DNA of 64,000 nucleotides, taken from NCBI RefSeq assembly GCF_040182365.1, contig NZ_CP144460.1:2170001-2234000 (forward strand), given 5' to 3'. This document shows positions 21,713 through 30,651 of this stretch, piece after piece; the first letter of the stretch is position 1, and every line of letters begins with the position of its first letter. Position numbers and translations under genes: made by a program. The notes under the pieces are model-generated. The model saw nothing but the letters and a program-made list of their open reading frames with translations, had not been told where the DNA came from and did no database searches. The DNA comes from Xanthomonas sp. 10-10 (lineage in GTDB: Bacteria; Pseudomonadota; Gammaproteobacteria; Xanthomonadales; Xanthomonadaceae).

Positions 21713-23389
21713 ATGTGGGAAGCGCTTGGCACTGTGCGTGATCTCGGGCGTCTGCAGGAAATCGCCTCGGTCCTGATCCGGTACGGCTTCGGCGATGTGG
21801 TGCGCCGCATCGGGCTGGCCGACGTGCTCGAACGCGCCGGCAGGCTACTGCACTGGAGCAACGCCGAGGGCCGCTTGCGGATGTCGGCCGCTGTGCGTGT
21901 GCGCCGTGCGCTGGAGGAACTGGGGCCAACCTTCGTCAAGCTGGGGCAGGTGCTGGCGACGCGCGTGGACTTGCTGCCGCCGGAATGGATCGAAGAACTG
22001 AGCGAACTGCAAAACGCGGTTCCTGCATTGCCGTTCGAGCAGATCCGCCCGCAATTGGTCGCCGCATTGGGCGCTGAGCCGGAAAGCGTGTTTGCGCGAT
22101 TGGACGAACAGCCGCTGGCCGCTGCGTCGCTGGCGCAAACGCACCGTGCCTGGCTGGCCGACGGCACACCGGTGGTCTTGAAGATCCGTCGTCCGGACAT
22201 CGGCGATACCATCGATGCCGATCTGCGCCTGCTGGCACGGCTTGCCGACATCGTCGAAACGCGCGCACCCGATCTCAAGCGCTATCGCCCGGCTGAAGTG
22301 GTGCAGCAATTCACCGTTTCGCTGCGGCGCGAGCTCGACTTCGCCGCCGAATGCCGTAATGCCGAGCGCATCGCTGCCAACTTCGCGCACGACCCGCAGG
22401 TGGTGGTGCCGACGGTGTATTGGCAGTGGACCTGCGAGTCGCTCAATGTGCAGGAATTCATCGACGGCATTCCCGGGCGCGACCTGGTGTCGGTCGATGC
22501 GGCGGGGCTGGATCGTAAGGCGCTTGCGCGCGCCGGTGCCGGCATCGTGCTCAAGATGGTGCTGCAGGACGGCTGTTTTCATGCCGATCCGCATCCGGGG
22601 AATATTTTCTATCTGCGCGACGGGCGTATCGCGCTCATCGATTTCGGCATGGTCGGGCGCGTCTCCGAACAACGCCGTTTCCAGGTGGCGCAACTGCTGC
22701 ACGGCATGGTGAGCTACGACGCCGACGCCGTCATCGACGTGCTGCTGGAGTGGGCCGGCACCAGCCTGGAGATCGATGAGGCGCGGCTGCAGCAGGACAT
22801 CGGTGCATTCGTCGACCAATACCGCGGTGTGCCGCTGAAAGAGCTACGCATCGGCGCGATGCTTGGCGACGTCACCGCCATCCTGCGCGACCACGGGCTC
22901 ACCCTGCCGTCGGATCTGGCGCTGATGATCAAGGCCTTTCTCACCCTCGAAGGGATGGGGCGCCAGCTCGATCCGGATTTCGACATGGCCAGCGAAGCGC
23001 GGCCGTATCTGGAGCGAGTGGTCTTGCAGCGGTATGCGCCAAGCGCGATGTTGCGTCGCAGCCGGCGCACCGTGACCGGGGCGATCGATCTGATCGGCGA
23101 TCTGCCGCGCGATCTCAAGCGCCTGATCCAGGCGGCGCGGCGCGGCAAGTTGCAGCTGCACGTGGAAACGCGCGCCTTGCGCGAATTCGGCGAGCAGGTC
23201 GACCGCGCCGCCAACCGGCTCACCATGGGGATCGTGACCGCGGCCCTGGTGATCGGTTCGTCGATCGTCATGAACAGCGTCGGCGGGAGCGCCAGCCGCT
23301 GGCTGCTTGCGTTGGGCGTTGGCGGCTTCATCGGCGCAGGCTTATGCGGCATCTGGATCCTGTTCTCGATCTGGCGCAGCCGGCGTTAG
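21713..23389 (+). CDS. ubiB: ABC1/UbiB family atypical kinase
   Basis: A 558-residue membrane-anchored protein-kinase-like ATPase needed for coenzyme Q synthesis in relatives. The N-terminal extension carries the KxGQ motif (FVKLGQVLATR). An Ala-rich loop, AAASLAQTHRA, replaces the Gly-rich loop, and the catalytic loop HADPHPGNIFY and metal motif LIDFGMVGR are intact. Two hydrophobic helices at about 505-550 form the membrane anchor. The ATG giving MWEALGTVRDL is preferred to upstream in-frame codons. It is not linked to ubiE/ubiJ, and whether it is the main UbiB of the genome cannot be told from this window. Confidence 0.85.
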   Translation: MWEALGTVRDLGRLQEIASVLIRYGFGDVVRRIGLADVLERAGRLLHWSNAEGRLRMSAAVRVRRALEELGPTFVKLGQVLATRVDLLPPEWIEELSELQNAVPALPFEQIRPQLVAALGAEPESVFARLDEQPLAAASLAQTHRAWLADGTPVVLKIRRPDIGDTIDADLRLLARLADIVETRAPDLKRYRPAEVVQQFTVSLRRELDFAAECRNAERIAANFAHDPQVVVPTVYWQWTCESLNVQEFIDGIPGRDLVSVDAAGLDRKALARAGAGIVLKMVLQDGCFHADPHPGNIFYLRDGRIALIDFGMVGRVSEQRRFQVAQLLHGMVSYDADAVIDVLLEWAGTSLEIDEARLQQDIGAFVDQYRGVPLKELRIGAMLGDVTAILRDHGLTLPSDLALMIKAFLTLEGMGRQLDPDFDMASEARPYLERVVLQRYAPSAMLRRSRRTVTGAIDLIGDLPRDLKRLIQAARRGKLQLHVETRALREFGEQVDRAANRLTMGIVTAALVIGSSIVMNSVGGSASRWLLALGVGGFIGAGLCGIWILFSIWRSRR

Positions 23390-23419
23390 CGATCAGCAGC
23401 GGGCTTTGCTTCGGCGCTA

Positions 23420-23448
23420 TTGCACATGACGGTGTTAGTAGTAATACT
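23420..23448 (+). promoter_or_regulatory. probable lexA promoter overlapping the SOS operator
   Basis: TTGCAC at 23420-23425 is followed after 16-17 bp by TAATAC/AATACT (23442-23448). The -10 element lies inside the LexA operator, so repressor binding would block polymerase. The predicted start point falls within a base or two of the lexA ATG. Confidence 0.5.
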
Positions 23449-23453
23449 ACTAA
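23435..23453. promoter_or_regulatory. LexA operator (SOS box)
   Basis: TTAGTAGTAATACTACTAA is a perfect 19-bp palindrome around its central base and fits the TTAG-N6-TACTA LexA consensus of Xanthomonadaceae. It ends 2 bp before the lexA ATG, which implies tight autorepression. Confidence 0.93.
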
Positions 23454-23455
23454 CC

Positions 23456-24097
23456 ATGGACCTGACCGATACCCAGCAAGCAATCCTGGCCTTGATCGCC
23501 GACCGCATCGACGCCGACGGCGTCCCGCCGTCGCAGACCGAGATCGCCCGCGCCTTCGGCTTCAAGGGCGTACGCGCCGCGCAGTATCACCTGGAGGCCT
23601 TAGAGCAGGCGGGTGCGATCCGCCGCGTCCCGGGACAGGCGCGTGGCATCCGGCTGGCCGGGCAGGGCGCGCAGTCGCGGACGCCGCCGATCACCGAGCC
23701 ATTGCGCGACGACGTGCTGCGGCTGCCGGTGCTGGGTCGCGTGGCAGCGGGCCTGCCGATCGGCGCCGATATCGGCTCGGACGACTTCGTCGTGCTCGAC
23801 CGGGTGTTCTTCTCGCCGTCGCCGGACTACTTGCTCAAAGTGCAGGGCGATTCGATGCGCGACGAAGGCATCTTCAATGGCGACCTGATCGGCGTGCATC
23901 GCACCCGCGATGCGCGCTCGGGGCAGATCGTGGTGGCACGGATCGACGAGGAGATCACCGTCAAGTTGCTCAAGATCGGCAAGGACCGGATCCGGTTACT
24001 GCCGCGCAACCCCGATTACGCCCCGATCGAAGTATTGCCGGATCAGGATTTCGCCATCGAAGGCCTGTATTGCGGGCTGCTGAGGCCAAATCGCTGA
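23456..24097 (+). CDS. lexA: LexA repressor
   Basis: SOS-response repressor of 213 residues. The N-terminal winged helix-turn-helix covers about 1-65 ([15 protein letters not shown] with the recognition helix). The autocleavage site is Ala98-Gly99 in VAAGLPIG, and the Ser133 (GDSM) and Lys170 (ITVK) dyad is intact, so RecA-stimulated self-cleavage is expected. The ATG at 23456 gives the [10 protein letters not shown] start. An in-frame ATG at 23426 would place the operator inside the gene and is unlikely. No Shine-Dalgarno sequence precedes the ATG. recA follows 172 bp downstream. Confidence 0.97.
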   Translation: MDLTDTQQAILALIADRIDADGVPPSQTEIARAFGFKGVRAAQYHLEALEQAGAIRRVPGQARGIRLAGQGAQSRTPPITEPLRDDVLRLPVLGRVAAGLPIGADIGSDDFVVLDRVFFSPSPDYLLKVQGDSMRDEGIFNGDLIGVHRTRDARSGQIVVARIDEEITVKLLKIGKDRIRLLPRNPDYAPIEVLPDQDFAIEGLYCGLLRPNR

Positions 24098-24164
24098 GGG
24101 TTGCACCGATGCGCGCGCCGGCGTTTTCCTCAGCTGGCGCTGCAGGATTCGCCGCTGCCGGCAC

Positions 24165-24179
24165 AATGTTCGCAACATT
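24165..24179. promoter_or_regulatory. inverted repeat upstream of recA
   Basis: AATGTT-CGC-AACATT has perfect 6-bp arms, 90 bp before the recA ATG. It is unlike the TTAG-N6-TACTA operator of lexA. It may be a binding site for another regulator or a second SOS repressor, or only a chance palindrome. No function is demonstrated. Confidence 0.4.
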
Positions 24180-24269
24180 AATCTAGATGTGTCGCAGCCA
24201 GTCTCAGCCTGTGCGATACACCGCCGCTACATTAGCCCTACACCGAAATCACTGACAAGGATCACCCAG

Positions 24270-25304
24270 ATGGATGAGAACAAGAAGCGCGCCCTTTCCG
24301 CCGCACTGAGCCAGATCGAAAAGCAATTCGGCAAGGGCTCGGTGATGCGCATGGGCGACCGCGTGATCGAGGCCGTCGAAGTCATTCCGACCGGCTCGTT
24401 GATGCTGGACATCGCACTGGGGATCGGCGGCCTGCCGAAGGGGCGCGTGGTGGAAATCTACGGACCGGAATCCTCGGGCAAGACCACCTTGACCCTGCAG
24501 GCGATCGCCGAATGCCAGAAAAAGGGCGGGACCGCCGCGTTCATCGATGCCGAGCATGCGCTCGACCCGATCTATGCCGCCAAGCTGGGCGTCAATGTCG
24601 ACGATCTGCTGCTGTCGCAGCCCGATACCGGCGAGCAGGCGCTGGAAATCGCCGACATGCTGGTGCGTTCCAGCTCGGTGGATATCGTGGTGATCGACTC
24701 GGTGGCTGCACTGACGCCGAAGGCCGAAATCGAAGGCGAAATGGGCGATCAGCTCCCGGGTCTGCAGGCGCGTTTGATGAGCCAGGCGCTGCGCAAGCTC
24801 ACCGGTAACATCAAGCGGTCCAATACCCTGGTGGTCTTCATCAATCAGCTGCGTATGAAGATCGGCGTCATGATGCCGGGCCAGAGCCCGGAAGTGACCA
24901 CCGGCGGCAATGCGCTGAAGTTCTACGCCTCGGTGCGTCTGGATATCCGTCGTATCGGCGCAATCAAGAAGGGCGACGAAATCATCGGTAACCAGACCAA
25001 GATCAAGGTGGTCAAGAACAAGTTGGCGCCGCCTTTCAAGCAGGTCGTGACCGAAATCCTCTACGGCGAGGGCATCAGCCGCGAGGGCGAATTGATCGAC
25101 ATGGGCGTGGAGGCCAAGCTGGTGGACAAGGCCGGCGCCTGGTACAGCTATGGCGACGAACGCATCGGTCAGGGTAAGGACAATGCACGTGGTTATCTGC
25201 GCGATAACCCGCAGGTGGCGGCCAAGCTCGAAGCCGAGCTGCGTGAGAAGTTCCAGCCTACCGAAGCCCCGCCCGAAGCAGGCGAAGACGCCGACAAGGA
25301 ATAA
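24270..25304 (+). CDS. recA: recombinase RecA
   Basis: Forms filaments on single-stranded DNA, catalyses strand exchange and acts as LexA coprotease. The 344-residue protein starts [23 protein letters not shown]. Walker A GPESSGKT is near residues 65-72, followed by the Walker B region [12 protein letters not shown] and the L1/L2 loops, with [23 protein letters not shown] around L2. The C-terminal tail is acidic (EAGEDADKE). An open frame extends upstream across the 172-bp promoter region but has no RecA similarity. The recA-recX-alaS-csrA order matches E. coli. Confidence 0.98.
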   Translation: MDENKKRALSAALSQIEKQFGKGSVMRMGDRVIEAVEVIPTGSLMLDIALGIGGLPKGRVVEIYGPESSGKTTLTLQAIAECQKKGGTAAFIDAEHALDPIYAAKLGVNVDDLLLSQPDTGEQALEIADMLVRSSSVDIVVIDSVAALTPKAEIEGEMGDQLPGLQARLMSQALRKLTGNIKRSNTLVVFINQLRMKIGVMMPGQSPEVTTGGNALKFYASVRLDIRRIGAIKKGDEIIGNQTKIKVVKNKLAPPFKQVVTEILYGEGISREGELIDMGVEAKLVDKAGAWYSYGDERIGQGKDNARGYLRDNPQVAAKLEAELREKFQPTEAPPEAGEDADKE

Positions 25305-25553
25305 ACGCCGCCGGCTGTGAGCGATTGCGGTCGAGTCGGTCGACGCTGCGCACCATCCGTCAGGTGCTCGTAGAGCATGACGGACTCAAGCGCTTGGCGA
25401 CAGCCCACTGCAGCGCGAGCGGTAACGCAGCAAGTTTTTCTATCGCGGGGACGGCGGAGTCAGTGCCGTCGCTTCTCGCGGTAGATCTATCGAAGGCCAG
25501 GAGGGCAGGCGCCATGGAGGGCGCATTGATTCAGTGATCGGGGACACGTCACG

Positions 25554-26042
25554 ATGGACGAGCACGAGCCCGCACCCAAGCGGGGACGCCGGTTCAAGGA
25601 GCAGACGCCGGTCCAACGCGCACTGGGGCTATTGGTGCGGCGCGAGCACTCGCGCAAGGAATTGAACCGCAAGCTGCTGGCGCGCGGAATCGAGCCAGAT
25701 GCCGCACAGGCGGCGGTTGAGCGGCTGGCGGAAGAGGGTTGGCAAGACGACACCCGGTTCGCTGCTGCGGTGGTGCGCAATCGTGCCGGCTCGGGCTATG
25801 GCCCCCTGCATATTCGCGCCGAACTCGGAACGCATGGCCTGGATAGCGAGGCCATCAGTGCTGCCATGGCGACATTTGAAGGCGATTGGACCGAGAACGC
25901 ACGCGATCTGATCCGGCGCCGGTTTGGCGAGCAAGGCCCGGTAGATCTGCCGCAACGACGCAAGGCGGCCGATCTGCTGGCCCGGCGTGGTTTCGACGGC
26001 AACAGTATTCGTAGCGCCACCCGCTTCGAGCTTGAGGACTGA
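25554..26042 (+). CDS. recX: regulatory protein RecX
   Basis: Binds RecA filaments and limits their extension. The 162-residue all-helical protein has the three-helix repeats of the family ([45 protein letters not shown] and [16 protein letters not shown]). The N-terminal 20 residues are basic. It lies 249 bp after recA. That gap holds no convincing gene or terminator, so separate expression is possible, although in many bacteria recX is transcribed by read-through from recA. Confidence 0.93.
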   Translation: MDEHEPAPKRGRRFKEQTPVQRALGLLVRREHSRKELNRKLLARGIEPDAAQAAVERLAEEGWQDDTRFAAAVVRNRAGSGYGPLHIRAELGTHGLDSEAISAAMATFEGDWTENARDLIRRRFGEQGPVDLPQRRKAADLLARRGFDGNSIRSATRFELED

Positions 26043-26143
26043 GGGCGTCAGGCCTGCTACCCTTTGTGGTTTCAGGTTGTTCCGCTCATCTGCGCCCACA
26101 TGTCATTGGGTGACCGGGACTGCCGCCCGCCCAATGCCAGCTC

Positions 26144-28792
26144 ATGAACGCACCTGCCAAATTCAGCACTTCCCAGATTCGTAGTGACTTCCTCGCGTTT
26201 TTCGAGGGGAAGGGCCACACCATCGTGCCGTCCGCGCCGCTGGTGCCGGGTAACGACCCGACCCTGCTGTTCACCAATTCCGGCATGGTCCAGTTCAAGG
26301 ACGTGTTCCTGGGCGCGGAAAAGCGCAGCTATGTGCGGGCCGCTGATGTGCAGCGCTGCCTGCGTGCCGGCGGCAAGCACAACGATCTGGACTCGGTGGG
26401 CTACACCGCGCGCCACCACACCTTCTTCGAAATGCTGGGCAACTGGTCGTTCGGCGACTACTTCAAGAAGGACGCCATCGCCTGGGCCTGGGAACTGTTG
26501 ACGCAAGTCTGGAAGCTACCGGCCGACCGTCTGCTGGTCACCGTCTACCACACCGACGAAGAAGCCTTCGCGCTGTGGCGGGACATGATCGGCGTTCCCG
26601 AAAGCCGCATCGTGCGTATCGGCGACAACAAGGGCGCGCCATACGCCTCGGATAATTTCTGGCAGATGGCCGACACCGGCCCCTGCGGCCCGTGTACCGA
26701 GATCTTCTTCGATCATGGCGATCACATCGCCGGTGGTCCGCCCGGTTCGCCGGACGAAGATGGCGACCGTTTCATCGAGATCTGGAACCTGGTCTTCATG
26801 CAGTTCGACCGACAGCCCGACGGCACCCTGGTGCCGTTGCCTGCGCCATGCGTGGATACCGGCATGGGGTTGGAGCGTCTTGCGGCGATCCTGCAGCACG
26901 TCCATACCAATTACGAAATCGACCTGTTCCAGGCCCTGATCGGCAAGGCCAGTGCCCTGACCGGTATCACCGATCTGGAAAACAAGTCGCTGCGGGTGAT
27001 CGCCGACCACATTCGCGCGTGCTCGTTCCTGATTGTCGATGGCGTACTGCCTTCCAACGAAGGGCGCGGCTATGTATTGCGCCGGATCATCCGGCGTGCG
27101 CTGCGGCACGGCTGGATGCTGGGCGTGCGCCAGCCGTTCTTCAGCAAGATGGTGCCGACCCTGGTCGAGCTGATGGGCGAGGCCTATCCCGAACTGGTGG
27201 TCGCACGCGAGACCGTCGCGCGCGCGTTGCTGGCCGAAGAAGAGCGCTTTGCCGAGACGCTGGACGCCGGCATGAAGATCTTCGACGAGGTTGCCGCCCG
27301 CTCGCAGGCGGTGATTCCCGGCGCCGATGCCTTCCGCCTCTTCGATACCTATGGATTCCCGGTCGATCTGACCTCCGACATCGCACGCGAGCGCGGCTTG
27401 CGTGTGGACATGGAGGGTTTCGAGTTTGCCATGGAGCGTCAGCGCGAGACCGCGCGTGCGGCAGGCAAGTTCGGTGGCGGCGTCGCATTGCCGGCCGATC
27501 TGGTTGCGACCATGTCGCCGACGGTGTTTCTAGGCTATGAGGCGCATGACGCCGACGCACTCAAGGTTGTCGCGCTGCTCAAGCAGGGCCGTCCGGTCGA
27601 GCGTGCCGAGGCCGGCGACGAGGTCATCGTGTTCACCGATCGCACGCCGTTCTATGCCGAGTCCGGCGGCCAGGTCGGCGACAGCGGGCAATTGAGCAAC
27701 ACCGATGTGTCGATCGACGTCACCGACACCCAGAAGTTCGCCGGCCAGTTCCATGGTCACGTGGGACGCATCACCGAAGGTGCGCTTGCGCTGGGCGATG
27801 TGCTGGCCGGCGGCATCGATGTGCAGCGCCGCGGCAAGACCATCCTCAATCACTCGGCCACGCACTTGCTGCATGCCGCTTTGCGCGAAGTGCTGGGCAC
27901 GCATGTGCAGCAGAAGGGCTCGTTGGTGGCACCCGACCGCTTGCGTTTCGATTTCTCGCATTTCCAGCCGATCACCGCGGAGGAGCTTGCGGTGATCGAG
28001 CGCAAGGTCAATGCCGAGGTGCGCACCAACCATAGTGTCGAAGTGCACAACATGGCGATGCAGGAAGCGCTGGATTTCGGCGCGATGGCCTTGTTCGGTG
28101 AGAAATATGGCGAGCACGTGCGCGTGCTGAAGATGGGCGATTATTCCACCGAGCTGTGTGGCGGTACCCACGTCAGCCGTACCGGCGACATCGGTCTGTT
28201 CAAGATCACCTCCGAGGGCGGCGTGTCTTCGGGCGTGCGCCGAATCGAGGCGGTGACCGGGCAGGGCGCGCTGGATTACGTTGCCGATGAGGAGCGCCGT
28301 TTGTCTGAGGCGGCAAGTCTGCTCGGTGGCAACACCGCCGAGGTGGTCGACAAGGTGCGTGCACTGACAGAGCGTCAGAAGCGGCTTGAGCGCGAACTGG
28401 AATCGCTGAAGGCCAAGCTGGCCTCCGGCGCGACGGCAGATCTCGGTAGCAGTGCTGTCGACGTGGCCGGGGTCAAGGTGATTGCGGTGCGTCTGGAAGG
28501 ATTCGATGCAAAGGCGCTACGCGAGGCGATGGACCGCTTGAAGCAGCAGCTCGGCGATTCGGTGATCGTGCTGGCCGGTGCCTCGGCGGGCAAGGTCGCA
28601 CTTGTCGCCGGCGTGAATGGCAGCCCAACTGGCAAGGTGAAGGCGGGGGAACTCCTTGGCCATATCGCCAGTCAGATCGGAGGCAAGGGCGGTGGCCGTC
28701 CGGATCTCGCCCAGGGTGGTGGCGAGGACGGGCCCGCCCTTGCGACCGTACTCGACGGTGTGACCTCCTGGGTCAAGCAACACTTGGGCTGA
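26144..28792 (+). CDS. alaS: alanyl-tRNA synthetase
   Basis: Charges tRNA-Ala; class II synthetase, 882 residues. The N-terminal catalytic core begins [18 protein letters not shown] and contains the motif 2 region [13 protein letters not shown]. The editing domain shows [16 protein letters not shown] and [13 protein letters not shown], the zinc-binding HxxxH and CxxxH elements. The C-terminal part has a coiled coil ([18 protein letters not shown]) and the Gly-rich C-Ala region [16 protein letters not shown]. It follows recX by 101 bp, and csrA lies downstream. Confidence 0.97.
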   Translation: MNAPAKFSTSQIRSDFLAFFEGKGHTIVPSAPLVPGNDPTLLFTNSGMVQFKDVFLGAEKRSYVRAADVQRCLRAGGKHNDLDSVGYTARHHTFFEMLGNWSFGDYFKKDAIAWAWELLTQVWKLPADRLLVTVYHTDEEAFALWRDMIGVPESRIVRIGDNKGAPYASDNFWQMADTGPCGPCTEIFFDHGDHIAGGPPGSPDEDGDRFIEIWNLVFMQFDRQPDGTLVPLPAPCVDTGMGLERLAAILQHVHTNYEIDLFQALIGKASALTGITDLENKSLRVIADHIRACSFLIVDGVLPSNEGRGYVLRRIIRRALRHGWMLGVRQPFFSKMVPTLVELMGEAYPELVVARETVARALLAEEERFAETLDAGMKIFDEVAARSQAVIPGADAFRLFDTYGFPVDLTSDIARERGLRVDMEGFEFAMERQRETARAAGKFGGGVALPADLVATMSPTVFLGYEAHDADALKVVALLKQGRPVERAEAGDEVIVFTDRTPFYAESGGQVGDSGQLSNTDVSIDVTDTQKFAGQFHGHVGRITEGALALGDVLAGGIDVQRRGKTILNHSATHLLHAALREVLGTHVQQKGSLVAPDRLRFDFSHFQPITAEELAVIERKVNAEVRTNHSVEVHNMAMQEALDFGAMALFGEKYGEHVRVLKMGDYSTELCGGTHVSRTGDIGLFKITSEGGVSSGVRRIEAVTGQGALDYVADEERRLSEAASLLGGNTAEVVDKVRALTERQKRLERELESLKAKLASGATADLGSSAVDVAGVKVIAVRLEGFDAKALREAMDRLKQQLGDSVIVLAGASAGKVALVAGVNGSPTGKVKAGELLGHIASQIGGKGGGRPDLAQGGGEDGPALATVLDGVTSWVKQHLG

Positions 28793-28880
28793 ACACTTGT
28801 CCTGCTATGCCTTGCTGGCTGGCAGGATGTCCCGCTACCATTTCTGGTCTATTCCCTTTACCTAGGGCGCGTCTCACTCA

Positions 28881-28921
28881 GGAGGCCGTCGATGCTGGTG
28901 GGAAACCCACCGGTTCCAGGA
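28881..28921 (+). promoter_or_regulatory. csrA leader hairpin with GGA motifs
   Basis: GGTGGG (28897-28902) and CCCACC (28906-28911) form a hairpin whose loop side carries GGA (28901-28903). More GGA triplets lie at 28881-28883 and in the ribosome-binding site at 28919-28921. GGA in hairpin loops is the CsrA recognition element, so autoregulation of translation is plausible. Confidence 0.5.
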
Positions 28922-28931
28922 GATTTGCAAA

Positions 28932-29147
28932 ATGTTGATCCTCACTCGCCGGGTAGGCGAAACCTTGATGATCGGCGACTCGGTCACTGTTACCGTGCTC
29001 GGCGTCAAGGGCAATCAGGTGCGTATTGGCATCACCGCACCGAAAGATGTGGCTGTGCATCGCGAAGAGATTTATCAGCGCATCCAGCGTGGGGACGAGC
29101 CGGTTGCTTCTGGCGCGCATCACCACGGCGACGATTCTTCGAATTGA
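28932..29147 (+). CDS. csrA: carbon storage regulator CsrA (RsmA)
   Basis: A 71-residue dimeric RNA-binding protein that controls translation and stability of many mRNAs. In Xanthomonas it is a global regulator of virulence, motility and biofilm. The sequence [24 protein letters not shown] and the RNA-contacting [16 protein letters not shown] are textbook. The C-terminus adds a His/Asp-rich tail ([11 protein letters not shown]). The ribosome-binding site CCAGGAGA is 9 nt upstream and itself contains GGA. tRNA-Ser follows. Confidence 0.97.
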   Translation: MLILTRRVGETLMIGDSVTVTVLGVKGNQVRIGITAPKDVAVHREEIYQRIQRGDEPVASGAHHHGDDSSN

Positions 29148-29160
29148 TCGTCATAAAGGG

Positions 29161-29190
29161 TTTACGTTAGCCCCTGTTACCCGGTATTCT
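29161..29190 (+). promoter_or_regulatory. probable promoter of tRNA-Ser
   Basis: TTTACG (29161-29166) and TATTCT (29185-29190) are 18 bp apart and are followed by a GC-rich discriminator (TCGCGGCC), typical of stringently controlled stable-RNA promoters. The start point would be about 35 nt before the mature tRNA. Confidence 0.45.
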
Positions 29191-29230
29191 TCGCGGCCTG
29201 CCACGGACATCGCGGCAGGACGCAAAAACT

Positions 29231-29323
29231 GGAGCGATGCCCGAGCGGCTGAAGGGGCTCCCCTGCTAAGGGAGTATAGGGTCAAAAGCTCTATCGAGGG
29301 TTCGAATCCCTCTCGCTCCGCCA
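29231..29323 (+). tRNA. tRNA-Ser (GCU anticodon)
   Basis: A 93-nt class II tRNA with a long variable arm and encoded CCA. The acceptor GGAGCGA pairs with TCGCTCC, the anticodon loop CTGCTAA carries GCT, and the T loop is GGTTCGAATCC. It reads AGC/AGU codons. csrA followed by a tRNA-Ser(GCU) is also the arrangement in E. coli (serV). Confidence 0.96.
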
Positions 29324-29335
29324 GTGTTCTAAACG

Positions 29336-29369
29336 CCCGCAAATCATTGATTTGCGGGTGTTTTTATTT
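29336..29369 (+). terminator. intrinsic terminator after tRNA-Ser
   Basis: CCCGCAAATCA and TGATTTGCGGG form an 11-bp inverted repeat followed by TGTTTTTATTT. A strong rho-independent terminator 12 nt after the CCA end. Confidence 0.92.
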
Positions 29370-30651
29370 GGCTAACTGACGCGGTCAGCACCAGTCGATC
29401 GTCGCTTGCCGGTGGTCCAGTGAGCACCCCCGCCTCGCAGTTGAGGGCCCTGCGAATATCACGCGTTGCTTGTGGTCGGGGACTTCTCGGCACTCATGTC
29501 TTCGGTGTGCCGATATGTCCTGATCGGTTTGTCTGCCGCGGTCTGCGCCGCCCGGGTCGTTGCATCGCGCATTGCCGGTGTCACGTGCGCGGACGCGTTG
29601 CATCGTGGGTATGGGCCCACGATGCCCGGATGTGCGAGCTTGCCGGTGGAGTGCACGCACGAGCGTGTGCGTCGACGATGCGCAGAGATGCGATCGCAAC
29701 CTGGTTGCGGGAAGTCCCGGCATGCGGCGAAACGTCCAGTCCGCCCAGCACTGTGTATGGCAGCGCTCGCTTTGGTAAGAAGTGTTTGCCTGGAATGACT
29801 GATCGCCGCCGCGCGGCGCTGCTGGCGAGTGTCCCTTCCTGTGTGGTGACTGTTTGGTGACCTGAGCGATGGCAAGACGGGTCGCAGGACGATCGGTTTG
29901 TGGTGCAGGCACTGCTGCCACGCATTGCGAGCGACCATCGATCGCGACCGACATGCGGTTGCTGAGTCTGACCGGTCCCGTCTGCTGCCTATGTGGGCAC
30001 CGAATGGCGTTTTCGAAGCAACCTAAGTTGATTGCGGCTACCACTCGGGTCGGTCCGTATGCTGTCCGTTGCTTGGTGCTTGGTGCTTGCTGCCTTCGTG
30101 CGTCTTTCTCTTCTCTGATGCTGGAAACAGGCAGTTGGAGAATGGGCTTGGCAGACTGCAAACTATCTTCGCTTGCAGCTGTGGCTTGCAGCTGTGGCTT
30201 GCAGCTGTTGGCCGACGCTGATTGCAGCGAACGAGCGAACAGCTATCTGCAGGGCCAGATTTCTGCGTTCAACCAGGCAGCCGCCTGCTGCACGCCTTGC
30301 AATCCAACGCGGAAGACCTTGTGTCATCGGTCCTGGATCTGAAGCTTCAAAGCTTTTGCGCGTGGTTTCTGGCCAGCGTGTCTATGCCACGCACCCTTGA
30401 TGCAAGGCCCGGCAGCATCCATCGCACGCGATTGCAGGTGTGCTGACTAAGCGTGCGCCTTGGCGGTCGATTTACAGCATCCGCCCCCTGGCTGACGCAT
30501 CTGGTAAGAAGGCCTGGTCTTCATTCGTCTACCCGGAAACAGCGTCTGGATTTCGGAGATGGGCCGCGCTTGACCAGGCCGATCAAGGCGGGCCGTGCGA
30601 CGCCTGAATCGCTCGGCTCCGTGGCGTGCGAATGGGGGTCAAGTAAGCCGC
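29370..30651. other. 1.28-kb stretch without supported genes
   Basis: Between the tRNA-Ser terminator and the chemotaxis receptor I find no gene with family motifs or normal composition. Open frames on both strands translate to Cys/His/Arg/Gln-rich products. A 13-bp unit, GCTTGCAGCTGTG, is repeated almost three times at 30171-30209. Local base use looks less GC-periodic than in the flanks. It may be decayed or inserted DNA next to the tRNA. Confidence 0.6.
30171..30209. repeat. 13-bp tandem repeat, three copies
   Basis: GCTTGCAGCTGTG occurs at 30171-30183 and 30184-30196, with a near-copy at 30197-30209 (last two bases TT and G). Each unit contains the palindrome GCAGCTG-like core. No role is assigned. 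Confidence 0.85.

Noticed and set aside
23426-23456. Upstream in-frame ATG of lexA
   Set aside because: It would place the LexA operator inside the coding region and add residues absent from LexA proteins.
29231-29323. Active integration site at tRNA-Ser
   Set aside because: No integrase gene and no visible duplicate of the tRNA 3' end in the window.
29385-30161. 258-codon minus-strand frame in the gene-free stretch
   Set aside because: No family motif, unusual Cys/His/Gln content, no ribosome-binding site; kept only as part of the gap description.
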